In this document: piece by piece, positions 48,458-60,943 of the stretch
Layout: every line of letters starts with the position of its first letter
Numbering within the stretch: position 1 is the stretch's first letter
Origin: Warburgia ugandensis
Taxonomy: Eukaryota > Streptophyta > Magnoliopsida > Canellales > Canellaceae
Length of the DNA stretch: 64,000 nucleotides
Direction: 5' to 3'
NCBI GenBank assembly: GCA_035236585.1
Contig: CP141126.1
Coordinates: 7,949,001-8,013,000, forward strand
Translations under genes and position numbers: made by a program
The notes under the pieces: generated by a model
The model's database searches: none
Told to the model about the DNA's origin: nothing
Seen by the model: the letters and a program-made list of their open reading frames with translations, nothing else

Positions 48458-51313
48458 TAGAGATGGAGAGAGAGAGAGATATGTGTGTGTGTGTAGACAG
48501 GGAGAGATAGTAAAGCTTTAAATGGAACTGATGACCAGCTTTTATCTCTCCATTGGTTGTTAAATCCAGTAATAGAAATTTTGAGACATAGGGTGCCTTG
48601 TAATACTAATGCTTCCCTAGTAGTGGATTTCTTTTGGTCGATGTGTTTAGTCTTATAGATTACTATGTGATGATCATTCTGTATGGGAGGGGCAGCCCTG
48701 GTGCACGAAGCTCCCGCCTATGCGGGTTCCGGGGAAGGGGCGGGCCACAATGGCCTAAAGTAGGCAGCCTTACCTTGCATTTTTGCAAGAGGCTGATTCC
48801 ACACCTTAAACCCGTGACCTCAAGGTCACACGATAACAACTTTTACCGTTGCGCCAAGGCTCCCCTTCATGATCATTTTGTATACAAAAGAATAAAAACT
48901 TAAAATGCCTCTTCCGGATTGAAGCCACAGTTCATAGATATACAATCCACAGAAAACTATATGTTTGGCCAAGTCAACTAGTAAAGGATCAAATTTTATG
49001 TTCTAAGATTTTCTTTCATTGCCTTAGTTTTGGGAACCAGACAACTTGTCTATTGTATTTTTCTCATTTTTGATTTGGTTGTTTTGGCATTTCTCGTGCT
49101 TTCTAACAAAATTGACAACCTTGTCAGAAAAAAGAAAATCACTAGAGATCAAATATTGACAATGTACAATAATTTCTCTAGACAGTCAATTAACATTTAT
49201 AAGTAACAACAATGAACCAGAAGAGGAGAAAATATGCAGCCACTTTTCTAAAATTATGTGCTTTAGACTTACTGTACAGCCCATAGGTCTCGGGCAACCT
49301 TCAAAGAACATAAGAGTTTTACTTTGTCGCTTTCCACCTTCCCTGAAACTGTTGTACTCCTCCACAAATTTCTGGATGTAGAAGGAATCACATTGTTTCA
49401 GCTTCTGATTTATCGAACTATCAGAAGAAGAAACAATCTGCAAACCAGTACAGCGAGCAATCCTCTCTAGGCGTTGGAGCTTCATGTCAAAGACCAAAGT
49501 TATTCCTTTTGCCAAAAGGGACTCTTGGACATCACGAGAGACAGTTTTCTCCACCAAAACCACATTTGGATGACACATTTCTATCATCTCGATGATAGAC
49601 TTTACATAATCCTGTTCCTGCTTGCATAGCCTAGAAAATCAAGATATTGACTGGATCCACTTCCATCACAATAACAAAATGAAATTCTTCAGAGGATACC
49701 TGTTCCATTGAATCAAAAGACGATAACCCACTTTCACGTTGTCCAAGCGTCCCTTTGAGTAGAAGAATCCTAGGGTTCTTGTACTTGGTTGGCATATGCT
49801 TGTGTGCAGCATTCTTCTTGAAAACCAAACCCTTGATCAGTTGACTGCAAAATCCCAGGACTTCTGATGTTAAGAGACAGCATTCCACATTTTATGACAG
49901 AAGAGACAAGAAACGATAATGTAATCACTTATGAAACACTGGTTCACTACTGAGTAAAGGTAAGACAATGAGCATTAGAGAGTACCTTTCACTGCGAGAA
50001 CCAGATGCAATGCATTTCACTTTTAAATAGCATCCAGGATCCATGGCCATTCCCTCATTGGCATCAGGCTTGATAAGAGTTGCTGCAGCCCATGACAAAG
50101 AAGCAACTATGTTTAGCCAACTCTCAGCACCCTCGTCTGTAAAAGATATGTCCTTCGATGTAAGAAGCTTTTGTACAATGGTCCTGAAATGCCCATTCAT
50201 TACCTCCACCAATGCTTTTTGGCGTTCCTCTTTGAATCTGAAGTTGCTACCATCTTCTTCACCAAAGCTACTTAAAGAACAGGGTTGAACCCACTTTGTA
50301 CCATCACTGTAGTCATCGTCATCGTCATTATTAGCCACACAGCACTCCATGTCATCTTCTTTGTTCTCCGGCTCAGGTGGCATCCAGATGCGAGAATCTA
50401 TATTCACAACAAAAGGCTGAGAAAGCTCAACCCTTTCCTCTAAGGATGTTGATGATTGACTCTTATTCTCAATAGCATTCTTTGTCATTGCTGAATCATC
50501 ATCCACTCTTATGACTGGGACATCTTTTGATGTGTCATCACAAGGGATCAACTTCTCACTGGTATTGTCTTCAAGATTTTCTGTAGTTCTATAACTGGAC
50601 TTATCAATTTCTTCCATTGGCATAGCAATGTCAAAGTAATCCGAGTGGTTCTTCATTCCATCACTAGTAATGTCAACATTCTTCAATAAATTTCCTCTTT
50701 CTACACCTAAATACCCAACAGATTCTGGGTTGTGATGATCTTGACTGGTACTCATGGCTTCGTCGTCTGCGTCCTCCCTATCCAATCAGGGGAGAAAATA
50801 TAGAGTGTCACCTAGAAGCAAGAAATAACAAAAACAAAGCTAGGTATTAGCCATAAAGCAATCATGTCAATTTTAGAGAACCACCATGTACCTGCTCTGT
50901 GAGTTTGCATCTGCTAGAAACTCACCTGCAATAGAAACACGACAACATCCTCTGAAAGCTTAGCATGATCTACTACCCATCATATGTATCATATGTATGA
51001 AAGCTCAATAAAAATATATCAAGAAAAGAGCTAAGTTACCACAACTTGAGGCGCAGCTTTCGAAGCTTGTAAGCGATATTGCGGGACTGATCAATGGTGT
51101 ACCATAAGGACTAGAACTGTCCTGCTCCATGGACAACAGTTCTCGACTGTACTTCTGTGAGCAAATTTTACAGCACCAAACAGAGTCTTCACCATTCAAT
51201 CCTAGAGAAGACTCCACGCATCCCCCACAAAAGGATCTGCTACACATCGGGCATTGACATTCACTGCCCAACTTCTTCAAATCTGAACCGCAAACATGAC
51301 ACATTGCACACAT
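43289..51313 (-). CDS. FAB1D: Phosphatidylinositol-3-phosphate 5-kinase, FAB1C/D type
   Basis: A 12-exon minus-strand gene: 51313-51040, 50925-50892, 50777-49986, 49844-49700, 49620-49273, 47771-46779, 46692-46358, 46254-46128, 46044-45877, 45739-44084, 43989-43723, 43639-43289. Phases agree throughout, giving about 1,829 aa. It makes PI(3,5)P2 from PI3P on endosome and vacuole membranes. Order: a Cys-rich N-end (CHVCGSDL, CPMCSRSFCGGC, WCCKIC) that lacks the R(R/K)HHCR core of FYVE; an acidic linker; a CCT/TCP1-like domain (SQLIKGLVFKKNAAHKHM, CHPNVVLVEKTVSRDVQE); a Cys-rich segment (KHHCLECGEHPEDH, CGHLLHRDCLHFYG); and the kinase (VCTYAKQFYALRRRCC, FIVKQIKK, NVSRTYDLKGALHARH, NVMDYSLLVGID, GIIDYLRQYTWDKHLETW). 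Lack of a true FYVE core points to FAB1C/D, not FAB1A/B; the symbol is tentative. An upstream leader intron (donor near 52077) is likely. Confidence 0.9.
48401..48494. repeat. Compound (AT)n-(GA)n-(GT)n microsatellite
   Basis: About 27 AT repeats (48401-48454) followed by GATA/GAGA units and a (GT)6-7 run. It lies in FAB1 intron 5. Very likely length-variable. Confidence 0.9.
48685..48868 (-). mobile_element. Au SINE copy 13 in FAB1 intron 5, 15-bp TSD
   Basis: The best-kept copy, minus orientation (same sense as the gene): gggcagccctggtgcacgaa, ggttccggggaaggggcggg, accttgcatttttgcaagag, cttaaacccgtgacctcaag, cgttgcgccaaggctcccct. Flanks are atgatcattctgtat (48670-48684) and atgatcattttgtat (48869-48883), one mismatch. 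Confidence 0.93.
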
Positions 51314-52400
51314 CTGGTATCTGAAGGGACTTCAGAATTCATAGGATGCAAATCGAGATCCTATTCTTGATTTCCCTGTTAATTTCAGTAAACAACCAAA
51401 AAGATAAACTCATGATCCCTCCTTTTACGCTATATAACAACTGATTTAGTGACAAACAAGAATAAACAAAATGTTAAAGGTTCCAAACTCAAATTATCAA
51501 AACCAAATAAGGAAAACGTTTCAAAATCAATTACACAGATGAAGAAACTACACCATCTTAAGAAATGAACCAACTTGAAACCCAAGAGACATCCCAACAG
51601 TAAATTCTAGACCCAAAATCAGAAAACACCTTTGAATTCCCAAACTTAAACTCGCAAAGAAAACCACCAAAATAAAAAATCCCAACCTCAACTCAAAACT
51701 GAAATCCTGAAATTCAAAACAAGAACCCCAGAAAATGAAGAAAAACCGAAACCCACCACCCTGTTCTCAAACCAAAAGCTCAAAACAAAAACCCAGAAAC
51801 CTAAAACCCAAAACAACTCCAAAACCAGGAACCCAAATCCAGAACAATCCAAAACTCAACAAAAATCAAGATTCAAAACCTGGTCCGTAGCAAGTACTAT
51901 CCACAACAAATTACATACTAATACACCGACCCAAAACGTCTTTTCTAGAAAAGAAAAGGAAAAGGAAAGCGTGCATTGATCAAAGCAACAAAAGCTAACA
52001 GAATCCATCAATCCAACCTCTTGAAAAGAAAACTCCAAAAATACAAATGAGAAACAACAGGAAGCATAACTTACCTGTAAAGAAACAGCCACCGGCAGAC
52101 GTAAAAGAAAATCCAGAGCAGCAGTCACCCAAACCCCAGGAATCTCCAGATTTCATCCTTCCAAGTAAGGAATACAAACAAATCAATAAAAATGTGCAGA
52201 AATTGTTGAAAGAATAAGAGGGAAGAAGGAGAACTGAAGAAGAAGAAGAAGAAGAAGCGTAGTTTGGGACCCACCGCATTCATACACAAAAATAGAGCCC
52301 CATACGTATGTGGCATGCACACATGCATTGAGCCCAAGACCGCCTGCACAAAAAAGTATACAATACGTATTTACCGTATGCGGACATTTCAAATTCACTG
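51314..52400 (-). promoter_or_regulatory. FAB1 5' leader, leader intron and promoter region
   Basis: Upstream of the FAB1 start. A donor-like tttacag/gtaagt lies near 52077 on the minus strand, and acceptors lie close before the ATG at 51313 (..cccttcag, ..ataccag), so a leader intron of about 0.7 kb is likely. The leader holds an upstream ATG at about 52158 (MKSGDSWGLGDCCSGF) that runs up to the donor and is not in frame with the kinase. A (GAA)7 tract at 52237-52258 (plus strand) may lie near the transcription start. Confidence 0.5.
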
Positions 52401-55400
52401 CTCCGACGGCGGTGCAAACAAGATCGAGAATGCTATCGCGGAGCGCGATAACGCAAGCTGGCTTTAGCTCATCTATTTGGAGTCAAGGACTCATTTTTTT
52501 ATCATCCGGCCCGTTCATCTGATATTTCCAACTCTGAATTCTTGAAAGCAAAAAATCATTTCCATTTAAAGAATTAATCTCTTTCTAAATGTAGTTTCTC
52601 TCGCTGAATATGGACCGTTGATCAAACTATTTTCTAAACTTTTGATTGGAAGTCGCTCTTGAAGAAGCTACAATCATTCCATCCATATAATTTCTTAAAT
52701 ATTTATATTTTCAAAGTAGAATTAATCGAGATGAACGGGTTGGATAATGTAATCGTGGGTCCTTTTCACGGAAAAGTTGCTCTGCAAAGCAACCTCCCGT
52801 ATCGTCGCGATCTGCGATAGCATTTCCAGGACAAAATCAGAAAATCACCCGGAATCTAGGGAGAACGGTGTTTGTCGTTTGTCAGGAAGAGTTAAACTTA
52901 CGATAATACCCCTAGAGTTTATTGTTATTACCATCTTGTGCCGTATTAGATAATTTAGAGCGTTGCGTTTGTCAGCCACAATTTAGGCAAGTCTGTTTTT
53001 CCCATACGTCTTGCTGACGCCGAAATGGAAAATTGAACATCGCTGACTACATGAGATTAATAGGGTATATGCACGTGTAAACCTCAGATTTATACATACA
53101 ACTCAACCCACATCTAGGACTTGGTTGATTGATGATCAAACCGTTCATCTGGTTGTACCCGGCTTAAGATAGATCTAGGATCAAAATCTCACACAACAAT
53201 TAAACAATATACAAGGACTTTTATCATCAGTATTTTCAGACTTTGCAAGCTCGATCTTATTTTATACTTCAAAAGTAGTGGTCAGGATTCATGGGGCCAC
53301 TTGAGATAGTTAACAAGATTAAGGGATTGAATAATCAAACATGTGGGGTTGAGCCCATTAAGGATCCTTAACCGTTCATTTATTATTCTCCATTTTGGCG
53401 AGGGGCTATTATACGATACAACTGGACATACCTTCCAATAAAAAATATGAGGATACAGCATGGACCCACTACTAGTTTAAGTATCTAAACTGTTCCTTTT
53501 CACTGGCATTGTATGGGTAGGGGGATCCACACCGTCTGATTGCCGGAGGCTATGTAGATGAACATAGATTGCTGATTATTAGATCCATCTAAAAGTCAAA
53601 GGCTAGCACCAAGAATGGGCAAGTTTGAGATAAAATGGGTTGGTCATCAAACTAGGATCTAGCTGCCACATGTGTAACAGTTCATTTCTTCCCACCCATG
53701 AAGTCAAGGGGATGGTCATTTCAAGCCGGAATTCACCGTAGAATTAAATTCCGTCTGGACTGACCCCACGCAAAGCGTTCTCACTACGGGGTGAAAATCG
53801 TGGAATTCCCCATAGAATTTAATTCAGTCTAAAATGTGTAAAAAATGGGAAGGATATTAAATCCAAATCCAAGCCCCAAATCTGTGTAGCTCGAATCATC
53901 GATGCGATGTTATTATATTCACAAAGGCGATCGTATATATACCGTCGAACCATTCTTTGATTCTCATTCTTGCATCAGTTGGGAGAATTTCGGATTATGG
54001 ACGGACAGATGAGACGGCATGTACGCTGATCTTTGGTATTACCGTAGATGTTTGACAAATGTTCTACATGTTTGTAAGCGGTACAGGTATTATTGGTACG
54101 GCAGTGGGTGGAATCTTGGAAGGCATAATTCCACTTTGATGGCCATAGGGCCCCAGCAAAAATGTGATGTGGGTCCTACTTCGATCTCGACATCTTAAAG
54201 CTCTGCATAACACGTGTCGGCAGATCTCAGTAGCAATTATACGTTTTCCACTGTAGATGAATGCCTCTTTTGCCGGCCAATTTGCTAGATTGAAATTCAA
54301 TTCTGGCAAAGTCAGATTCTCATCCCCCATACACAGCTTCCGACCACATTATAGGTGGTCAATTCTTACAGAGCCGTCCCCCAGTGGTTAATCTTAACCT
54401 GTCAGCTAGGTAGGATTTAGAGTTGATTTTAGACTCGTGGGACGTTCATTTTGAGTTAAGTTAGAATGAGAGTGGTTAGGATTAGACACCAGGAAACGTC
54501 TGGGCCCTGTATAGGATTCCATTTAGATGCAGAAACTGGACTTTCCTACAAGATGATTGAAGAACCTTAATCTGTTGATCTAGATCCAATCCCATGGACT
54601 GATATTGTCAACAACCGGATTCACATCTAGGATCAACCGTATGAGGTCTGCCAGTGGTGCCCACCAAATGAAGGGTACAGATCTAATTTAGTATCACTGC
54701 CATTTCAAACCTTCTCAGCCTTACATCGGTGTCAACCTTGAATAATTCTGCTCAGATCATTGGTGGAGAAGATATTTTGGGTTGCGGCCAAAAACATGTT
54801 GGGACCGGTTAAATTTTTTTAATGTTAATTAATATAATATTTGCATTGCTTAACGCATGATTGACGCCAGCCGTTAAAGTTTATACTAATCTTCATGCTA
54901 TGGCCATTTTTCCCACATCACTACATCAGCCAAAATTTGTGGCCCAGTTTGGTCATCCAATCGACCCCACCACTGATGAGCACGATGATCCGATGGTAAT
55001 AATTAACTAATTGACCTTGTCATCCTTTATTTGTCCTGGGCATCAATTTTAATATTGACCGAAGGTGTGGATGATCACCACAATACATGACCCATGGCCC
55101 ACATAAAGTGAGCCTACGGAAAGATTGGTCGCAGTCAAGGGTGCTTGTGCTTGGTTGAAAATTTGGTGGGTCGGAATTTGGAATAATCAGGCGGGCTGTC
55201 TCTTTCCACCGTTGAATAAGAAAGATGATTTGGGGGCCACGGTCGCCACTTGTGTAATTAATTATAGCCCAAAACTAATCTCATTAAAAAACCGCAATAA
55301 AGTCAACCAACCAAACAGACGTTGCTTGTAGGAAACGTCGAAAATGGAAGGACGGGCGGTCTTCGTCTCTTCGGTGCAAAATTGCCACTTCATCTAATTA

Positions 55401-56671
55401 GCCAAAATTATGGACAACCACTTGACCCCACCAAAGATGACTCACAAACCCTACAAACAGTCCAAGTGGCACAAACTCAAAGTGATCCAAACCATTCTTC
55501 CAGCGCGGTCTAAATGTGACCCTGATGGGATCGTTCCAGCCATCCGATTGGAGGACTTTTGCGTGTCGAATTTGAAATTGTATGTTCTGAAACTTCCTTC
55601 TAACTGTCGCCAATTGGAGGCTACCCATTGAACGGCCTTAAATATCTGATCAATGAGGGGATCAAGACTATATTTAATGGGACCCACATGACACGTTCTT
55701 TGCTTGGTTCAGCTTTTGGCTAGGTGATTAGCTACTGACTCATGAAAAGTTTGACCCATGGTGGTACAGGTGTGCCATATGAGCATACAAAGACGATAAT
55801 CGGCCCCCTTATTTTACTAGGAACACCCTACGATTAAGATAATCCAAAATTCTTCAACACTTTCGAAGACAAGTATATACTATTTACATGTAGCTTTCTT
55901 CAAAATAATATTTGACCACTTGCACACTAAAATAACAGGTGATCGCGAATAACTCGACATCTCCCTTGAAATACGCTATCGGCTCAGGTATGAGTCGCCG
56001 CTTTTCCCATTGGCCGGAGATTATATTTAAGAGCGTCTGTGAGTGAAAGTGCGTGAGTTATTTGCTGACTTCTAACAAAATACTAATAATTATAATAGCA
56101 TACACCCTGAGCTGCTACGTACATCTAAATCCAACGGTTGATGAAGTCTAGAAATTGATGATTTACAGAATCCTCGTGGCACAATGGCTCCATCTTACGT
56201 CCTAAATATTGGATCAAGCTGTGGAAGGAAGGTGCAGGTATTAGGGTATAGAGTGGGGTATCTTATACGGCAAGTATGTTTATACGGAGAGTGGCGTGTG
56301 TGATGAGAGAAGTGATACTGACATGGAAGTCCACATTGTTGGAGTCTGAATCATTGGAACAAGAAGACTTCCCTCGGTGGCTTCCCAACACAAGACATGG
56401 TGTGGGGGCTAAAAGCGGCCGAAAGTGGACATGGACGTTCCTGACGAAACAAAGAAGAAGAAGAAGGCTTGCTTTGAAGACTACAAACCGCGTGAGACAC
56501 AACGTAACTTTTCTTAGGGCAAGTGAATATTTTAAAGAATTCTAGAAAAGAAAAAGCATTATTTAAAACCATACTTCTCTGTAAGGTGGATGCGCATATT
56601 CTCTCAACAATGATCTAAGCTGTGTATTTTATCGTCATTGAGACATTATCCTGATTAAGTGTCGCTTGTAA
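52401..56671. other. 4.3 kb intergenic DNA, no gene supported
   Basis: Spacer of mixed composition. Open frames at 54064-54330, 55125-55687 (both strands) and 56263-56572 (both strands) match no family I know, and overlapping frames on both strands argue against coding. A short pair of direct repeats at 53729-53835 is the only structure I see. Confidence 0.5.
53729..53835. repeat. Pair of ~34-bp imperfect direct repeats
   Basis: ggaattcaccgtagaattaa..attccgtctgga is followed about 80 bp later by ggaattccccatagaattta..attcagtctaaa. The identity is partial. They may be remains of a decayed element. Confidence 0.4.
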
Positions 56672-57117
56672 ATATTATTCTTTAATTTTCCTCTATTAAG
56701 TGTCATAGCTTTGTTCAGTTCTAAAGTTTTAAAATCTTTTCTCACTACTTTTATCCACATTCTTTTAGGATTTTCCTTACCCTTTTAAAGCCTTGGACTT
56801 GAATTGCCTTACTCCTTCTAACTAATGCTGTTTTTTTCTCCTTTAGACATGTACAAACCATCTAAGCATAATGTCCTTTATCCTGTTACTTATTGGTACT
56901 ACTCTGAAGTTTCCTCTAGTGCTTTTAATTTTTAATTTTATTGTTTCTTGTCTTGCCATTCATCTATCTCAATATCCGTATTTCTGCAATACTCATCCTA
57001 CGTGCATGTTGTTCTTTAACTGCCAACACTCTAAACCATAGAGCATGACTGGCCTTATATCCATCATATAGAAATTTTCTTTCAGTTTAGGTGTCACTCA
57101 TTAATCACACAAAACGC
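56672..57117 (-). mobile_element. RTE LINE 3'-region fragment
   Basis: Similar along its length to 29660-30105 of the large RTE copy, same orientation: ccaaagttttaaaatct / ctaaagttttaaaatct, ttcttgtcttaccactcatt / ttcttgtcttgccattcatc, actgccaa, and cat.gagcatga.tggcctta. It covers the end of the RT frame and part of the 3' UTR; the GAT tail is missing. About 445 bp. Confidence 0.82.
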
Positions 57118-57394
57118 CAAGGGCATATCAAAGAGATAGTTCATGCCCTAAAGAATTACAAAGCAACTGTCTAGTCCCTATGATTTCCAAGTGAAAGTAT
57201 TATGTGTACATCATTGTGTAAGAACCCAAAAATAGAAGATCTCTCCCTATGATTTATGCACATATTCTTCTCTTCTCTAGAAGAAAATGGGCCTACAGAA
57301 GTTTAGGCGGGTCCTACTTCTTAAAAAATTGGATTCTCTTTTGAAGGAAGAGAACATGAAGCAATCTCTCTTTTTATTTTTATTTTCTTTTCCA
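57118..57394. other. Spacer or unrecognised L1 5' part
   Basis: About 280 bp between the RTE piece and the first clear L1 codons. It could be more of the L1, but I recognise no motif in it. Confidence 0.3.
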
Positions 57395-57412
57395 GACATG
57401 GATTTTCTCTCT

Positions 57413-57526
57413 AAAAAAAGGCAGCCTACTGCATGAAGTTCCCACGTATCTGGGTCTAAGAAAAGGCAAACCACAAAGGTCTACAATACACAACCTTACC
57501 TTGCATTTTGCAAGAGATACTTCTAA
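57413..57526 (-). mobile_element. Au SINE copy 14, 5'-truncated, in L1, 13-bp TSD
   Basis: A minus copy: aaaaaaaggcagcctactgc, atgaagttcccacg, ctaagaaaaggcaaaccaca, accttgcattttgcaagaga. It lacks the tRNA-like half. Flanked by the perfect repeat ggattttctctct at 57400-57412 and 57527-57539, and removal restores the L1 frame MDFLSLIHSWWN. Confidence 0.87.
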
Positions 57527-60500
57527 GGATTTTCTCTCTCTTATCCATTCATGGTGGAATGCTGTTCCTTTAAATAAGAGAGCTGATAATAAATTCACTA
57601 TTAAGCTCCAATTTCTTAAAGCTAAACTAAAGTATTGGATCAAAGAGAGAGATACAACTAGAAAATCTTTCCTAGCCCAGAGCACCTCTATCTTGAAGAA
57701 ATTGACAAAAAGAAAAAGTCCCATGTGATATCTCACGAGGATATTAACTGAAGAACCACTGCAAGAGCAGCACTCCAAGTCCATGCTAAAGAATAGGAAA
57801 TCAAGTGCAAATAGAGGGCAAAGACTCAGTAGTTGGTAAAAAAAAAAACCTAGTTTCTTTCATAGAGTGGCAGGTTTTCAACCAAGGGAAATAGAATCTC
57901 TATACTTCAAGTCAATGAAAACATTAGAGATGAGAAGGAAATGATTGCTAGTGAAATTGTTAGGCACTTCACTTTTTTTTACTAAAGAACCCATTTTCAT
58001 CCTTTATCAGCCCATCTAGATTTTGAGTCTCTCTTCCACTTTCAAGCTACATCTTTATAAATTCCTTTCTCAGTGATGAGACATCAAGCAAATTGTTTTT
58101 AGCTATTGTGGCAATAAAACTCCTGGACCAGATGGAGTTATTATCCAATTTTACAAATCTTGTTGGTCAATTATTGAAAATGATTTGCTGGATATACACT
58201 TGATTCTTGATGGAATTCCTTCTTCATAGCTCTTATTCCTAAGAAGCATGTCTCCTTATTCAAGACTACAGGCCAACTAGTTTGGCGACTAGCACCTTCA
58301 ACATTCTTTGTAAATTTGTTGCAAATAGGTTGTCTAAAGCCATTAACTCCATCAACTCACCCTCTTGAACTACTTTTCTTAAAAGTAAACATTTTTTATT
58401 TTTTATATATATTTTTTTATTTATGGATTTCTAGTAGAACATGAAGTCCTTCACTCACTCAAATATAAAAAAAAAAGAGTTGCATTTGCTTATCTTGACC
58501 TTCAAAAAGTATGACCTTGTAAATTACTTGATGCAAAGAATGAACATTGGGTCATTATGGAGGTCTTCAATTAGAGAATGTCTCACATCCTCACATTTGT
58601 CCATTCTCCTTAATTGTTCTTCCTATGGCTTCTTTCAACCATCCAAAGTTCTTAAACAATTAGACCCTATCACTCCCTTTCTTTTCTTGATCATTTGTGA
58701 GGATGCTTACCAAGGCAGTCAGCAGCAGTACTTTTGAAAGGTTCATGCTCAGTCCCCCCTCTCCTTCCATTTCTCACCTTCCTTATGCAGATGACACTGT
58801 TGTCTTTTGTGTATCTCTTGTCCAAAATTTTAATCTTAAGTAAGTTATCCAAATGTTTGAAAAGACTTTTGGCTAAACTTTTAATCTCCACAAATCTTCT
58901 ATTTTTGGGGTCAACATTTCTTATCACTCCATGGTTCATCTATCATCTATTTGAGGATGTGAAATTGCTTCCTTTCTCTCCACTTACCTTGGTTTCCTCT
59001 TTGCGTCTCTAAGCCTCCTTTGTCAGCCTAGGACCCTATCATTTATAGAGTCAGAAACAAACTTGCTGGTTGGAAAAAGAGATGCCTCTCTTTTGAAAGT
59101 AGGCTCACCCTCATTAAGTTTTCTTTGGTTAACATCCTCATTTTCATGCTTTCCTTGCCCTATCTTTGTTGGCAAAACATGAACAAATTCAAAGAAATTT
59201 TCTTCAAAATGATGCCCAGGAAAATTCACCTTCTCAACTAGAACCAAGTCCGTCCCTCCAAGGAGAAAGATGGAATGGGCATCATATTTGTCAAAGAAAT
59301 CAACATTTAGGCAAATGGCTTTGGTGTTTTCACAATGAAAATCACTCTCTTTGGAGGTCCCTCGTAGCTTCCAAATATGGTATTTAGAAAGGTGACTGGA
59401 ACCCTTATTTCTCTCCCCTCACCCTTATTTTTTTGTGATTAGTCCTTTATATTTCATACTATTTCTTTAACCATGCTACATTTTTTATTCGAGTTGGGAG
59501 TAGAATGGTTCTTGGGATGATTTTTGGCTTAATGAGACTCTTCTGTGTGTTAAATATGCTAGAATTTTCTCTCTTACTTTAGATCAAACTGCTTTCATAT
59601 CTAATTGCTACTTCATGACCAACAATGTCACTTCTTGGAATATTTAGTTTTGGAGGCCTTTGCTATTTGAGAATGAAAAGGAATCCTATGCAAACCTAGT
59701 GCAAGAACTTTCTAAAATTCCTTTGTTTCTCTCTAAGAAGGATAGATTCATTTGAACTATTTCTCCCTTTAGAATTTTTTTCACAAAGTCATTCTCCCTT
59801 AATCTCACCCAAAACTCTCTCCCTCCTCATCCTTTAGTTAACATTTGGAAATTTAAAGTTCTCATAGAATCATTTGTTTCCCATGGATTCTTTTCAAAGA
59901 AAAGTTTTATCATATGATAACCTTAAGAAAAGAGGATGACAATTCCCTTCTAAGTGTGCTTCGTGTGATTCTCAAGAAACATTTCATCACCTTTTCATTC
60001 ACTATAATGTTGCTTCTCAATGTAGAGTATCTCTTTTGGATTGCTTGAAACTAATTGGGTGATGCCTGCCATTATATCTCAACTCATGCTATATTGGGGA
60101 AACATTAAAGTTCCAATCCTGAGAAAGACTTGTGCAGAATGATTTTACTTTCTACCATTTGGAACATTTGGAAGGTAAGGAAGGATAGATTATTCAATAA
60201 TTCCTACTCTTCAATGATTATACAATGGTGGGACACAACTTCTGAAGTGCCATGATGTTTGGATGACATGATGACTGATATCTATGAGTGGATTCATGAG
60301 ATATAGGTTCGATTTGTTCACACTCTCATATCTACAAATCATGTTGTAGACAATCTTACAAGGAGAGGAGCTCATGGCAATCTTATCACAAAATCATAGT
60401 TTCAGCTGCATGTTAAATTTATACTTGATTTTGATGTTAGCTTTGTAGGGTCTCTTAATGGTTTTGATCTTGGATAGTTTGTATGTTTCCTTCTTCAACA

Positions 60501-60687
60501 AAATTATTGTTTGACAGTGCAGTTTTAACGGTTCTCACCTCTTTCATAATCACACTATCCTACTCCATATCATCGGATCACCATATATCATTTATGTTTT
60601 TGTCATTGTGCTAGTGTTGTTTAGATTCCTAATTTTCTATTTGTATTTGCCATTCATGCCTCCTTTGTAATTGCTTTATATTATAAG

Positions 60688-60865
60688 GGGAGTCTTGGCA
60701 CAATGGTAGAGTTGTCATTGTGTGACCTTGAGATTACGGGTTCATGGCATAGAGACAGCCTCTTGCAAAATGCAACGTACGCCTGCATACTATAAACCCT
60801 TATGATCTACACCTTCCCTAGACCCCACATATGCTGGAGCATTGTGCATCAAGCTAACATTTATT
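60688..60865 (+). mobile_element. Au SINE copy 15 in the L1 3' UTR
   Basis: A full-length plus copy: aaggggagtcttggcacaat, box B (gattacgggttcatgg), cctcttgcaaaatgcaacgt, ccttccctagaccccacata, attgtgcatcaagctaacat. The flanks are both TTA-rich (tttatattat / attaatattat), a probable but imperfect target duplication. Confidence 0.87.
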
Positions 60866-60943
60866 AATATTATTATTTGTAATCGTTTTTTGTTGTATTG
60901 CCTTCTCATTAGTACAATCTACCACCATTGCCAAAAAAAAAAA

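Larger units (their letters stand above)
57395..60943 (+). mobile_element. Plant L1-type LINE, degenerate, 5'-truncated
   Basis: Plus orientation. ORF2-like pieces: FLSLIHSWWNAVPLNKRADN (57540s), FLKAKLKYWIKERDT, an SWTRWSYYP-like KTPGPDG remnant (58120), the RT active site PYADDT (58781-58798), LFGVNISYHSM-like text, and ANGFGVFTMKITLFGGPS (59310s). An RNase H-like tail has VRFVHTLISTNHVVDNL (60300s). Stops and frameshifts are everywhere. It ends in an A tail at 60933-60943. Two SINEs are inserted in it (57413-57526 and 60688-60865). The 5' end is not recognised. Confidence 0.8.

Noticed and set aside
55125..55687. Several overlapping open frames on both strands.
   Set aside because: Overlap in opposite strands, no domain, no splice logic; likely chance.
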